Numbered from the stretch's first letter, positions 32,506 to 41,542 are shown. The stretch: DNA of 64,000 nt from Hyphomicrobiales bacterium (GCA_930633495.1 CAKNFJ010000002.1:310001-374000), one strand, 5' to 3'. Notes: generated from the sequence alone by a model not told the origin. Translations and numbers: made by a program.

Positions 32506-33306
32506 ATGGACAACGTCATCGACACCCAGGTCGGGGCTCCGAACAAGGCGATCGTCGGCTGGCTTGAGGCCGGCACGGCCCGAAAGGACACGATCGAGCA
32601 TATCAAGGACTATGCGGCGCGGTTCTTCGTCTCGCCCAACACGACTTGGTACGCGACCATGCCCTTCATGGGCGGGTTCCTGTACGAGATCCACGAAGGT
32701 GGTGTCGGCCAGTCCTATCTCCCGGATATCGCCAAGGCACTCGCCGAGCGCCGCGATCCGGCCTGGTTCCGGACCGGGCGTCGCGTCTACTCGGTCGCCA
32801 TGCGGGACGGTCTTCCAGCGCTGGTGCTCCAGCCCGAGAAGGAATCGCTTGCCCTGATCGCTGCCGGCGCCGGTCAGCTGGTCGCCAAGGGCAAGATGCA
32901 GCGGCTGGTTCGCCGCGGCACCGGGACGCTTGTCGTCGGCTCCGCGCTGTTCGGCATCGGAGCGACCTTCCTCTCGATCGCCTGGGGCATCAACGCCGTC
33001 GCGAACCTCTTCTATGCCCCCACTATCCGGCAGCTCGAAACCGATCAATTGCCTCACCGCAGCTGGTCGCTCGTCGAGCGCGTGCCGGCGCATCTCTATG
33101 TCGAGGCGCTGCGCTTCAAGGACAATCAGTGGACGACCTCGATCAAGCCGATCGGTGGTCGCGCTGAGCCCACGCCTGCGCTTCCGCTACCAGCGGTCCA
33201 GACGCCGACCGCGGTGCCGAGCTCGCCGCCTCCTGTGGCGATCCCTGCCCAACCTGCTCCGCTGCCGATCCCGGCGCCGATTTCGACCACGGGTGTGACG
33301 CGATGA
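32506..33306 (+). CDS. PilO-like pilus assembly protein
   Basis: Inner-membrane protein of 266 residues in the PilO position between secretin and PilP. It resembles the first part of type IVb PilO proteins (WYATMPFMGGFLYEIHEGGV; LPDIAKALAERRDPAWF), has a hydrophobic segment (GTLVVGSALFGIGATFLSIA, about 144-163), a short periplasmic domain, and a Pro-rich tail from about residue 224. It is shorter than R64 PilO, lacking much of the C-terminal region. It should link the inner-membrane platform to the secretin. The ribosome site GGTGGAG precedes ATG 32506; the 3' end overlaps the next gene by 4 nt. Confidence 0.75.
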   Translation: MDNVIDTQVGAPNKAIVGWLEAGTARKDTIEHIKDYAARFFVSPNTTWYATMPFMGGFLYEIHEGGVGQSYLPDIAKALAERRDPAWFRTGRRVYSVAMRDGLPALVLQPEKESLALIAAGAGQLVAKGKMQRLVRRGTGTLVVGSALFGIGATFLSIAWGINAVANLFYAPTIRQLETDQLPHRSWSLVERVPAHLYVEALRFKDNQWTTSIKPIGGRAEPTPALPLPAVQTPTAVPSSPPPVAIPAQPAPLPIPAPISTTGVTR

Positions 33307-33725
33307 AGGTTCGGACCGCAGTCGGCATTATTCTCGGTCTCACTGGCATCGGCATGTTCGCGCTCGGGACGGTGGTCATGGGCCGGGCCCTAGATCGCAA
33401 CGTCGTCAACGAGCAGATGGCGCAGCGGGTCGAGACGTCCTGCCGCACGCATCTGGCTCGCCTGACCTCTTCCTCCGGGACTGCACCAGCCTCTCTGGGG
33501 ACGCCCGCCGGCGGCGCGCGATCGATGAACTTCCTTCCGGGAGGCGACATCGAAATCGACTTCGGGGAGGTCAAAGGCGATCCGCGCTTGGCCCTTGCCG
33601 ACGCAACCGCGTCGCTTGCGACCTGCCCGACGCGCCGCATCACCGAGGTCTGCCTGGGAACGAGCTGCTCACGCCAGCCGACCAGCCAAATCCGCCTCGT
33701 CGTCCGACTTTCCAGTGTGAAGTGA
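33303..33725 (+). CDS. PilP-like bitopic protein (140 aa)
   Basis: Single N-terminal membrane anchor (VGIILGLTGIGMFALGTVVM) and a small periplasmic domain with four Cys (TSCRTHL, LATCPTRRITEVCLGTSCS). Location after PilO and before PilQ and a size near that of PilP suggest the PilP role of coupling to the secretin, although sequence similarity is weak. The start overlaps the PilO-like gene by ATGA. Confidence 0.65.
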   Translation: MKVRTAVGIILGLTGIGMFALGTVVMGRALDRNVVNEQMAQRVETSCRTHLARLTSSSGTAPASLGTPAGGARSMNFLPGGDIEIDFGEVKGDPRLALADATASLATCPTRRITEVCLGTSCSRQPTSQIRLVVRLSSVK

Positions 33726-33733
33726 GAAATCCG

Positions 33734-33958
33734 ATGAACTCGTTCTTCAAGTTCGCCCGCATCATGGACGTGGTGACCGCCATCGCCATGGTTCTGATTG
33801 CGATCTGGATGGTCTACGCCAACTGGCCGGCGCCGACCTTTTGGACCTGGGTCGCTATCATCGGCGCGATCGTGAGCATCCCGATGGCCTTCATCGACAT
33901 GGGGCAGCTGATCCGCACCCATGTTCTCGGCCGGTTCACGCGCGTCAAGCGGGGCTGA
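33734..33958 (+). CDS. Small two-helix membrane protein in pilus operon (74 aa)
   Basis: 74 residues with two hydrophobic helices (MDVVTAIAMVLIAIWMVYAN and WVAIIGAIVSIPMAFID) and a basic C terminus (RFTRVKRG). Start is ATG 33734 or GTG 33722. Not part of the standard R64 pil set. It lies between pilP-like and pilQ, 3 nt before the latter, so it probably acts in the inner-membrane platform. Function unknown. Confidence 0.65.
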   Translation: MNSFFKFARIMDVVTAIAMVLIAIWMVYANWPAPTFWTWVAIIGAIVSIPMAFIDMGQLIRTHVLGRFTRVKRG

Positions 33959-33961
33959 TCC

Positions 33962-35644
33962 GTGGGGATCATGGATCTCTTCCGCCGGCGCGATATCGAG
34001 CTGGCGCCTCCCGATACGGACTTCGTGCCGACCGGTGGCCTTCTCGGCGATGGCGAGAAGCACCACTTCGCCGAGTTTCTGATCGAGAGGAAGCGCGTCC
34101 TCCGCGAACACGCTGGCGCCGCGCTCATGGAGCAGCGCGTCACCGGCGAGCGCATCGGAGCGATTCTGGTGCGGACGGGCTTCCTTCCGCAGGAAGAGCT
34201 CGTTCACTCGATCCTCGAATTCAACCCGGACCGGATCGCGACCGAGAAGGTCACGGTCTCCAAGATTCCCGTCGAAATCCTCGAAGAGAAGTCGATCACC
34301 ATCTCGGCGGACGTCGGTGGCACGGTCTATGTCGGCACGATGAGCGACGAGATGGAAATCGAGCGCCTCGTCCACAGCTACTATCCCGATCGCAAGATCG
34401 AGTTCGTCGCCTTCATGCCCAACCTCCACGCCGAATTCCTCGACCGCATCAGGCGGACGAGTTCGGAGGTAAAGGACGTCCGGCAGGAAGAGATCATGGA
34501 GCGGCTGCTCTTCCGCGGGCTCAAGGAAGGCGCTTCGGACATCCACATCGAGCCGAAGGCGCGTTCCTATTCGGTTTTCTTCCGCAAGCTCGGCGAGCGC
34601 TCGCTCGTCCACGAGGGCCCGCTCGACGAATACAACATCGTTTCGGCCCAGCTGAAGGACCGATCCGGCATGGATCTGGCCGAGCGCCGGATCAATCAGG
34701 ACGGTGGCTTCCAGCTGGAGCAGTCCGGGCGCTTCATCGACCTTCGCGTCACCACCGTTCCGACCGTCGAAGGCGAGAACATCGTGGTCCGCATTCTCGA
34801 TTCAGAGAAGGTGCGCCCGAAGCTCGAAGCGCTCGGCATTTCGAATTTGCAGGCATGGCGCCGCGGCGTGACCCGTCAGAGCGGCATCAATCTGATCTGC
34901 GGGCCGACCGGCTCGGGCAAAACGACGACGCTCAACGCGACCATGGCCGGCTTCGATCGGTTCGGGAAGCGCGTCTACACGATCGAAGACCCGGTCGAGT
35001 ATCGGCTCGCGAACGTGGGTCAGGTCAACGCCAATCCTCAGGTCGGTCTTGACTTCGCGCGGGCCCTGAAGGGCTTCATGCGAGCTGACCCGGACATCAT
35101 CGCAGTGGGCGAGGTGCGCGATCACGAGACGGCACGCAACGCGATCAAGGCTGCGGATACCGGGCATCTGGTCATCTGCACCCTGCACACAAGCTCGATC
35201 ATCTCCTCGCTGTCGCGTCTGCGCGATCTTGGCGTCGAGCCCCACGAGCTGCGCTTCAACCTGCGGGCCGTTCTGGTCCAGACGCTGGTCAAGGTGATCT
35301 GCAAGCACTGCGGCGGGCTCGGCGACGATCCGGAGGATCATCACAAGCACTGCCCGGTTTGCCTGGGCGGCGGCTACGACGACCGCACCATCGTGTCGGA
35401 GAGCGTATCGTTCGGCGACTTCCAGGAGGTCGATCGGATCATCGCGATGACGGCGCCGGGCGCGGATGTCACGCAGGGCTTCCCCTGGCGCGAGATGATC
35501 GATGACGCGATCGACAAGATGGTCGCCGGCATCACGACGATCGACGAGCTCGTGCGCGTCTTCGGTGAGTACGCCGAGGAGCGCTGCGCGAGGCGCGGCA
35601 TCGATCACACGAAGTACCGACTGCGAAAATTCCTGAAGAGCTGA
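33962..35644 (+). CDS. pilQ: PilQ/GspE-type pilus assembly ATPase
   Basis: Hexameric secretion ATPase powering pilus assembly, 560 aa. It has an N-terminal T2SS-E-like domain (RVTGERIGAILVRTGFLPQE), then GASDIHIEPKARSYSVFFRK, Walker A GPTGSGKTTT (about 313-322), the Asp box VYTIEDPVEYRL, Walker B and adjacent DIIAVGEVRDHETA (about 377-390), the His box HLVICTLHTSSI, and a zinc-type tetracysteine (CKHCGG and CPVCLGGG, about 446-470). All key residues are present. GTG 33962 or ATG 33971 could be the start. Cytoplasmic, docks on the PilR platform encoded two genes downstream. Confidence 0.93.
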   Translation: MGIMDLFRRRDIELAPPDTDFVPTGGLLGDGEKHHFAEFLIERKRVLREHAGAALMEQRVTGERIGAILVRTGFLPQEELVHSILEFNPDRIATEKVTVSKIPVEILEEKSITISADVGGTVYVGTMSDEMEIERLVHSYYPDRKIEFVAFMPNLHAEFLDRIRRTSSEVKDVRQEEIMERLLFRGLKEGASDIHIEPKARSYSVFFRKLGERSLVHEGPLDEYNIVSAQLKDRSGMDLAERRINQDGGFQLEQSGRFIDLRVTTVPTVEGENIVVRILDSEKVRPKLEALGISNLQAWRRGVTRQSGINLICGPTGSGKTTTLNATMAGFDRFGKRVYTIEDPVEYRLANVGQVNANPQVGLDFARALKGFMRADPDIIAVGEVRDHETARNAIKAADTGHLVICTLHTSSIISSLSRLRDLGVEPHELRFNLRAVLVQTLVKVICKHCGGLGDDPEDHHKHCPVCLGGGYDDRTIVSESVSFGDFQEVDRIIAMTAPGADVTQGFPWREMIDDAIDKMVAGITTIDELVRVFGEYAEERCARRGIDHTKYRLRKFLKS

Positions 35645-35692
35645 CGCCGCGCGAGATCTCTCCGGCCGAGACGAGTTTGATCGGAGACTAGC

Positions 35693-36196
35693 GTGTATCA
35701 GCTCATCGTGGCTGTCTTCGCGATCGCAATCGCCGCGACCCTCGTCGCCGGCGGCGTCACCTATCTCAACACCGATATCGGTGTGCGCTCTGCGACGGCT
35801 GACAGCGTTGTTGCGGGCGAGCGCGCCTTCAACCTGGCGCTCGGTGCCTACCGGGTCGCCAACAGCGGCGCGGTGCCCGGGAAGGCGACATGGATCGCGG
35901 ATCTCGCACCATACTTCCCGGCAGGCCATGCCACGCTGCTCGATGGCGGCCGCCTGGGAGGCGTGATGTTGCCTCCTAAGGGGATGCGGTGGGTTTATGA
36001 CCTCGACGGCTCTGGGAAGCCCTTCCTGTGCCTCCGCAACGATGACGGAGCTCAGATCGGCCAAGCGGTCCATGACGGCCTGGCGAGCGTCCTGGGGCGA
36101 ACGGCGGGCTATCTCGGCAAGGAGTGCGGCGGCGAGCCGAACCCGGCCTTCGACGGGCAGGCCGCGGTCACCTTCACCCTGCAGGCGGGGCTCTGA
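35693..36196 (+). CDS. Leaderless pilin-like protein (167 aa)
   Basis: Pilin-like protein whose first residues are already the hydrophobic spine: MYQLIVAVFAIAIAATLVAG, then VTYLNTDIGVRSATADSVVA. There is no basic leader and no Gly before the helix. The start is firm: an in-frame TGA lies upstream and GGAG precedes GTG 35693 by 6 nt. The globular part has a Cys pair (FLCLRND ... GKECGGEPN), as in type IV pilins. It lies between pilQ and pilR, so it is probably a minor pilin. It is paralogous at the N terminus to the proteins at 48360 and 49028. Confidence 0.8.
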   Translation: MYQLIVAVFAIAIAATLVAGGVTYLNTDIGVRSATADSVVAGERAFNLALGAYRVANSGAVPGKATWIADLAPYFPAGHATLLDGGRLGGVMLPPKGMRWVYDLDGSGKPFLCLRNDDGAQIGQAVHDGLASVLGRTAGYLGKECGGEPNPAFDGQAAVTFTLQAGL

Positions 36197-36197
36197 G

Positions 36198-37367
36198 ATG
36201 GCGCGCTACAATCTCCGCATCTCGTCGCCCCGCGGTGGCGTCAAGAACGTCAAGATCGAAGCGAGCTCCGAGAAGGAGGCACGCGACCTTGGCAATCGGC
36301 AGGGGAGGGTGATCGCGGCTTCCCGCGACTGGAGCATCGACATCGTTCCAGGCATGAGCAACGGCGAGCGCCATACCTGGATGCTTCGTATGAGCTCGAT
36401 GCTCGGGTCCAAGGTGCCGACCGGAGACGCCCTGCGGCTCATGTCGGCGAGCTTTGGCGGGAATATCGGGAAAGCCTCGAGGCAGATGCTGGAGCGCGTC
36501 GAGGCGGGCTCGACGCTGCATGAGGCGATGTCGCAGGACCGGAAGAACTTCCCATCGACGACCTCGGCGCTGGTCCGGGCGGGCGTGGCCACAGGCGAGA
36601 CCTGGCGCGCGCTCAGGGACGCGGCCGAGTTCGAATACAAGATGTCCCACACCTCGCGCGGCGCCATGAAGCAGGTCTACAGCGCGATCGGCTCTTTCGT
36701 GATCGCCTACGGCCTGATGCTCGGGACGACCATGTATTTCGGCCCGATGGTCATGGACAACCCGATCTTCAAGAGCGGCAAGGGCGTCGATGTCGAGTGG
36801 GCGCGGACCCTCGGCGACGTCTCCGTGATCATCATGACCGTCCTGATGGTCATCTTCGCGCTGTTCATGCTCCTGGGCAGCGCTGGCCGCGTGGTCGTGC
36901 CCAATGCGGCAGACTGGCTGATCCTGAAGCTGCCGTTCTATCGTGACATGGTTCTCGCCAAGAACAACCACGTCACGCTCTACAAGCTGGGACTGCTCGT
37001 GGGATCAGGCGTCCGGATCGAGGAGGCGTTGCGCCTCACCGAGGACGGAGCGCCCCGTGGAGCGCTGAAAACCGATTTGGAACGAGCCCGCAAGGCAGTA
37101 AAGGAAGGTAAAAAGAGCTGGGCACACTCGATGAAGACGCTTCACGAGACGGATAAGGCCGCGCTTTCGACAAGTCCTGATAGAAAAGATATCTCAAGAA
37201 CTTTGCTTGCCCTAGCAACGCAATATGCTGATCTTTATATTCAGCGTATTGAGACGTTCGGGCCCTTGATGGGTGTAGTAGCTGCGATCTTCATTACTTT
37301 GGCAGGCGGAGTAATGTTCGCGCAAACCATCTTGCCGATGCTACAGCTCGCGGCAGGAATAAACTAG
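36198..37367 (+). CDS. pilR: PilR/GspF-type inner-membrane platform protein
   Basis: Polytopic platform protein of the pilus machine, 389 aa. Two T2SSF domains are visible: MLRMSSMLGSKVPTGDALRL ... GEDLHEAM-like (VEAGSTLHEAMSQD), and NHVTLYKLGLLVGSGVRIEE ... LALATQYADLYIQRIETFGP. Membrane helices lie at about 155-180, 210-235 and 365-385. ATG 36198 begins at 2 nt after the pilin-like gene's stop. Codon use changes near 37,080: the last ~280 nt are much more AT-rich than the rest, suggesting a recombination junction inside the gene, but the reading frame and the C-terminal helix are intact. Confidence 0.9.
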   Translation: MARYNLRISSPRGGVKNVKIEASSEKEARDLGNRQGRVIAASRDWSIDIVPGMSNGERHTWMLRMSSMLGSKVPTGDALRLMSASFGGNIGKASRQMLERVEAGSTLHEAMSQDRKNFPSTTSALVRAGVATGETWRALRDAAEFEYKMSHTSRGAMKQVYSAIGSFVIAYGLMLGTTMYFGPMVMDNPIFKSGKGVDVEWARTLGDVSVIIMTVLMVIFALFMLLGSAGRVVVPNAADWLILKLPFYRDMVLAKNNHVTLYKLGLLVGSGVRIEEALRLTEDGAPRGALKTDLERARKAVKEGKKSWAHSMKTLHETDKAALSTSPDRKDISRTLLALATQYADLYIQRIETFGPLMGVVAAIFITLAGGVMFAQTILPMLQLAAGIN

Positions 37368-37422
37368 TTTTACATTTATCTCACGAGGCGGAAGGCATGT
37401 CAACTGGGGTGGAGAAAATATA

Positions 37423-38475
37423 TTGAGATCAAATATTGATAAGATCTACGCTCTCGCTGATGAGGCTGGAAACAATGGCGAAGCGGAATTCTACATCCAA
37501 GGAGCAGTTCTCGGCCCGAAGGCAGAGATTGATCGAGTAGCGGAAGCATATGACGAGTTCAATCGGGCTTTCCCAGGGGCCCCATCGCATATTTCCGCCG
37601 GGCTTGACCCCCATTTGAGAGATGCCTCCCTTGAGTGGGTCGTGAATTTTGTGCTGGCTCGCGAAGTCACATTTCACGCGACAATCATAGAGCGCTCATA
37701 CTTCCCCGTCGTCCTTTTAACCGACATCATGTTTAGCGCGTTTGCCTATATGGGCGTGCCAATGAAGGCGCTTCCGGGGCCATGCCGGGACCTGATCGAA
37801 CTGACCGCTGATCGCCTCGCCCCGCCCCAGTTGGTCGAAGAATTTTGGGAACTCTGGACCAACACAAAATGGCCAGACCTCGACCGGCTTCTTCGAGGCG
37901 TGAAAATCCAAGATGTGGCGGATCCTTTCGGCTCAAATCTCGCCCATCTGTTGATGCTTGGGGCCCACGGCCTTTCAGAGAACAGGACGATGCATCGACT
38001 GCACAGTGATGGAGTCGTTGATCACCTGGAGAACTCGATTGCCGGCAGAGGGATCGAGCTCCTCCTGAGAGGTCTGCTTGCTAGGGCAAAGGGGAGAGGG
38101 CTCGGGTTTCACCACGATCGGAACGACTGGCTTCGCGACAAATGGCTCAAATCGCGCTTTCCGAAAACGCGCTACGCGTCGGAGGACGTCGAAATAACTT
38201 TCGGACACGACAAAAGCGATAAGTCGCGATTTTTCGTTGTGGACGCGCTTGCCTGGCTGCTTTCAAAGTGCGTGAACCAGAGTTTCGATGCGGAGAACTC
38301 GAACCACCGCATTTTTAGAAAGGTGCTTGGGAAGCCAAATTTCAGCATTGCAGAGGGGGCAATAACGCGTTTCAACGCCAAAAACACCATTGATGCGAAC
38401 TGGCAGATTGTGAAAGACCATGATGTATTTTCGGCTCTCCTGAGAGATTATCGCAGCTCCCTGAATGCATCCTGA
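37423..38475 (+). CDS. Hypothetical protein in low-GC segment (350 aa)
   Basis: Unrecognised 350-residue protein from TTG 37423. The opening (KIYALADEAGN and FYIQGAVLGPKAEIDRVAEA) faintly resembles DUF3800 proteins, an RNase H-like fold group, but the match is weak. No membrane segment; His- and Arg-rich patches (GLGFHHDRNDWLRDKWLKSR) in the second half. The codon composition is clearly more AT-rich than neighbours, as is the end of the preceding gene, so it appears to have been acquired separately. It overlaps the following gene by 11 nt. A defence or accessory function is possible but unsupported. Confidence 0.75.
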   Translation: MRSNIDKIYALADEAGNNGEAEFYIQGAVLGPKAEIDRVAEAYDEFNRAFPGAPSHISAGLDPHLRDASLEWVVNFVLAREVTFHATIIERSYFPVVLLTDIMFSAFAYMGVPMKALPGPCRDLIELTADRLAPPQLVEEFWELWTNTKWPDLDRLLRGVKIQDVADPFGSNLAHLLMLGAHGLSENRTMHRLHSDGVVDHLENSIAGRGIELLLRGLLARAKGRGLGFHHDRNDWLRDKWLKSRFPKTRYASEDVEITFGHDKSDKSRFFVVDALAWLLSKCVNQSFDAENSNHRIFRKVLGKPNFSIAEGAITRFNAKNTIDANWQIVKDHDVFSALLRDYRSSLNAS

Positions 38476-39235
38476 TCGCCCCACACTCACCCAAGTCCAG
38501 ATCATCCGCTCCCTCGCTGACGCGCTGACTTGGCTGGAGCGCGAACTGTCTTGGGGCGTGCCGGCCCAGGAGCTGCGGGCCCTGACAGGGCGGATCGGCG
38601 AGCTCTACGCGGCGATGATCACTCGCGGGCAGATGGCCCTGGCGCCGAACCAGCGCGGCTATGATGTCGTCTCCGCCGAGGGCGAGCACATCTCGGTAAA
38701 GACGATCACGACCTCCGCTCATGTGAGCTTCAATGCTGCCACCTACGAGCACGTCGATCGGATCATGATCCTCAGGATCAATGTCGATCCTGCCGGCGAC
38801 GAGGGGGTTTCTATCGAAGAGGTCATCGACAAGCCGGCCGGCGAGTTCCTGAAGCTCTGCAAGAAGCACCCGGACGGACTCAGGTACACACCGGCGAGGA
38901 GAAAGCTGACTCCGGAGGAGGGCGCGCAGCCGCAGAACCTGCGGATCACGGCGCGCGCCGCCTACGATGGCCATGAGCTCGTGCGCTACGAGAACGGCGC
39001 GATCGGCGTCCTGAAAGATGGGAAGCCGCTCTCGATCAACGTGAAGGGGTTCCTGAGGCCGATCGCGGCCGAGCTCGGGATTGCGAGCGAGCACGATGCG
39101 ACGCTGCTCCTGACGACCCGTCAGCTCGGGAGCGCGGTGATCCGGGCCTTAAACCTGCTGGAAGAGCGCCCCGCCGCGAAGCCGACCGGACGCGCTCGCG
39201 CCGCTACCACAGTGAAGCGCGATGGCAGACGCTGA
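38465..39235 (+). CDS. Nuclease-fold-like protein (DUF6998-like, 256 aa)
   Basis: The N-terminal 80 residues resemble the DUF6998/restriction-endonuclease-like core: LTGRIGELYAAMITRGQMAL, then RGYDVVSAEGEHISVKT, giving Glu46, Asp67 and Lys79 at PD-(D/E)xK-type spacing, though the usual E/Q before the Lys is Ser. The rest includes HVDRIMILRINVD, a Lys-rich patch, and a basic tail (KPTGRARAATTVKRDGRR). It could be a nuclease or a nuclease-derived DNA-binding protein. Overlaps the next gene by 14 nt, so both are coupled; together they look like a two-gene DNA-directed unit. Confidence 0.65.
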   Translation: MHPDRPTLTQVQIIRSLADALTWLERELSWGVPAQELRALTGRIGELYAAMITRGQMALAPNQRGYDVVSAEGEHISVKTITTSAHVSFNAATYEHVDRIMILRINVDPAGDEGVSIEEVIDKPAGEFLKLCKKHPDGLRYTPARRKLTPEEGAQPQNLRITARAAYDGHELVRYENGAIGVLKDGKPLSINVKGFLRPIAAELGIASEHDATLLLTTRQLGSAVIRALNLLEERPAAKPTGRARAATTVKRDGRR

Positions 39236-40721
39236 ACCCGATAGCTTTGTTACACCTCAGATTGCGCGGCAGGTCGTTGAAATCGTCGGCCCGACCATCG
39301 ACATGGCCAGGCTCAAGGCGCTCCTGGAGAGCGCGTTCGGCGCCCGATCCGTAAAGCTGCGAGCGACTGTCCCACTCGATCTCGAACAACCACCGCGGCG
39401 CCCGAAGCTCGGAGTCCTCGGCCAGCGCATCATGGCTCTGCTTTCGGATGCCAAGCCCTGGCGCGCAAAGCACATCATTTCTGCTGTGGCCGATGGGCGC
39501 GTCCCGGCGACAGTCCGCCACGAGATTGAATTGCTCGTAGAGGAGGGACGTATCCAGCGCCCGCGATCGGGCATCTACATGCTGGCCGGGCTTCCCCCAC
39601 CAAAGTCAGAGGATATCCGGCCTTTCAGGGAGAGAAGTGGCACGGGGCCAACGGCATCGCGCAACACCACAGGGAAGCGCATTCTGGCGATGCTGGACCA
39701 GCCGACGTCGGCGAAAAGGATCGTCAAGGAGCTCGGGATCACGCGGCAGCGCGTCGACCAAGTCATGAAGGCGCTTCTGAGCGATCGGCAGGTAAAGCGT
39801 ATTCCGGAGCCGGGGCTGAAAGGTCGGTGGCTCTGGATCCTCCCGGATGCCGACGTGAAGAAGTCCATCCGAGCCCATGTCCCGTCATTGGTCGACGGGC
39901 ACGAGGCAGTCATGGCATCGCTCCAACCGGATGCGTTCCACTCCGTTTCCGCCGTCGCGCAGACCGTCGGTCAGTCGAAAATTGCAGTCGCCGCCGGCGT
40001 TCGTTCGCTCGAAAGCCGATCGCTCGTCGTCAGCGTGAAACTCGGGCAGCAGAAATACGTCAGCGCAACGCCACGCGGATTGCTCCACCCCGCGCGGACA
40101 CCGGACACACCGAAGGCCGCGGTCGCGAACCTCGCTGAGGCGTTCGGGGAAAAGCGATTGGCCTTCATCGAGACACTGGCCGTGCTCGGCGAGTCCCGCA
40201 CAGCAGATGTAACGGCTGCCCTGGTCGGGGCCGACGGCGGCGGCAGCGAGCTGATGTCCGGCATCATGCTCAACCGCCTGCTCATCAGCGATTTCGCCGA
40301 GCCGATCGAAGACGGAACGCCGGGGCAGCGGCGCTATCGCCTGACTGAGGTCGGCAAGCTGGCTGCCGCACTGATAGCGCGTGATCGCAAGCCGCCGTCG
40401 CGTGAGATCCTTGAGCAGCGGATCGAGGCGTTCAAGGAACAGAGAACGGCGCGTCTCAGGGCTGTCGGGATGAAGAAGACGCTGGATTCGCCCACGGGAG
40501 CGGGGAGCCCGGCTCAAAAGGCCATCCTGGATGCTCTGGCGACCGGCACGAAGTCCACGAAGCAGCTCGAAGTCGTGATCAGCGATATCGTCGGCAACGT
40601 GAAAAGCGTCCACCTGATGCTCAAAACCCTCGCTGGGCGCGGCCTGGTCGAGCGGGTCGGGAACATCAAGACCCAAGGCGGGCTCGCAACGCTCTGGGGA
40701 CTCAAGCGGACCTCCATCTGA
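39222..40721 (+). CDS. Multi-winged-helix DNA-binding protein (499 aa)
   Basis: Chain of helix-turn-helix/winged-helix modules: MALLSDAKPWRAKHIISAVA (about 64-85), KRILAMLDQPTSAKRIVKEL with GITRQRVDQVMKALLSDRQV (about 147-190), DAFHSVSAVAQTVGQSKIAV and AAGVRSLESRSLVVSV, AFIETLAVLGESRTADVTAA, and a C-terminal module ILDALATGTKSTKQLEVVIS. No catalytic motif is seen. Such tandem modules suggest cooperative binding to repeated DNA sites. Coupled by overlap to the nuclease-like gene upstream. A regulator, or the specificity part of a nuclease pair, are the two readings. Confidence 0.7.
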   Translation: MADAEPDSFVTPQIARQVVEIVGPTIDMARLKALLESAFGARSVKLRATVPLDLEQPPRRPKLGVLGQRIMALLSDAKPWRAKHIISAVADGRVPATVRHEIELLVEEGRIQRPRSGIYMLAGLPPPKSEDIRPFRERSGTGPTASRNTTGKRILAMLDQPTSAKRIVKELGITRQRVDQVMKALLSDRQVKRIPEPGLKGRWLWILPDADVKKSIRAHVPSLVDGHEAVMASLQPDAFHSVSAVAQTVGQSKIAVAAGVRSLESRSLVVSVKLGQQKYVSATPRGLLHPARTPDTPKAAVANLAEAFGEKRLAFIETLAVLGESRTADVTAALVGADGGGSELMSGIMLNRLLISDFAEPIEDGTPGQRRYRLTEVGKLAAALIARDRKPPSREILEQRIEAFKEQRTARLRAVGMKKTLDSPTGAGSPAQKAILDALATGTKSTKQLEVVISDIVGNVKSVHLMLKTLAGRGLVERVGNIKTQGGLATLWGLKRTSI

Positions 40722-40747
40722 TCCGGCCTTGACTCTCACAGGGATAG

Positions 40748-40762
40748 GAACAAAATAAGAAC
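40748..40762 (+). promoter_or_regulatory. LexA box (alphaproteobacterial type)
   Basis: GAACAAAATAAGAAC fits GAAC-N7-GAAC, equivalent to the GTTC-N7-GTTC operator of alphaproteobacterial LexA. It sits 28 bp before the TTG start of imuA and predicts SOS induction of the imuA-imuB-dnaE2 operon. Confidence 0.85.
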
Positions 40763-40789
40763 GCCCCTTATTCCCCAAGGTCAAGTCCG

Positions 40790-41542
40790 TTGCGGCCAGA
40801 GCCGAACATCGATGCGTTGCGTGATCAGATCGCCAGGATCGAAGGCAGACCGGCGAGGAAGGGAAAGACTCTGCCCTTCGGGATCGAAGCCATCGATAGC
40901 CGACTTCCGGGTGCCGGTCTCGCGCTCGGGGCGCTTCACGAGGTCGCTGGGGGAGGGAACGGCGCAGTGGATGGCGCCGCGGCCGCTCTGTTCAGTGCCG
41001 GCATCGCCGCTCGGACGCGAGGAAAAGTGCTCTGGTGCATCACCCGACCGGACTTATTCGCGCCGGCGTTCTCGCAGGCGGGATTGGCACCGGACCGCGT
41101 CATCTATGTCGAGGCCGGAGATGACCAGACGATCCTGGCATGCATGGAGGAGGGGCTTCGGCACGGAGCTCTGGGAGCGGTTGTCGGAGAGGTCGGCAGG
41201 CTCACGATGACCGCGTCACGCCGATTGCAGCTCGCGGCCGAGGGATCCGGGACCGTCGGGATCGCGCTGCGAAGATGGCGGCGCCAGGCTGACGCTGCTG
41301 ATTTTGGGCAGCCGACAGCCGCAATGACCCGGTGGCGCGTTTCGGTTCTGCCGTCCGAGGCGCTCCCGGTGCCTGGTGTGGGGAGGGCTCATTGGCTTCT
41401 GGAACTGATACGGGCCAGAGCAGGCGATAGCGCAGATTTCGAAGTTTTGGCGTGCAATGAACAGGGTTCTCTCGATCTCACTGACCGGTTGGTCGATGGA
41501 TATGGCCAAGCGCCGGGCGGGTGGCGCCGCGCCAGCGGATGA
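40790..41542 (+). CDS. imuA: ImuA, SOS mutagenesis protein
   Basis: RecA-like accessory protein of the ImuABC translesion mutasome, 250 aa. It opens with RDQIARIEGRPARKGKTLPF, then IDSRLPGAGLALGALHEVAG (the family's GL..GALHE), VLWCITRPDLFAPAFSQAGL, RVIYVEAGDDQTILACMEEG and GAVVGEVGRL, in the ImuA order. The start is TTG 40790; no better start lies downstream of the LexA box. It overlaps imuB by 86 nt. In Caulobacter ImuA is needed together with ImuB for mutagenic bypass by DnaE2. Confidence 0.9.
   Translation: MRPEPNIDALRDQIARIEGRPARKGKTLPFGIEAIDSRLPGAGLALGALHEVAGGGNGAVDGAAAALFSAGIAARTRGKVLWCITRPDLFAPAFSQAGLAPDRVIYVEAGDDQTILACMEEGLRHGALGAVVGEVGRLTMTASRRLQLAAEGSGTVGIALRRWRRQADAADFGQPTAAMTRWRVSVLPSEALPVPGVGRAHWLLELIRARAGDSADFEVLACNEQGSLDLTDRLVDGYGQAPGGWRRASG

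Noticed and set aside
37423..38475. Transposase or insertion sequence in the low-GC segment
   Set aside because: No DDE or related motif, no terminal inverted repeats or target duplication could be found at its borders.
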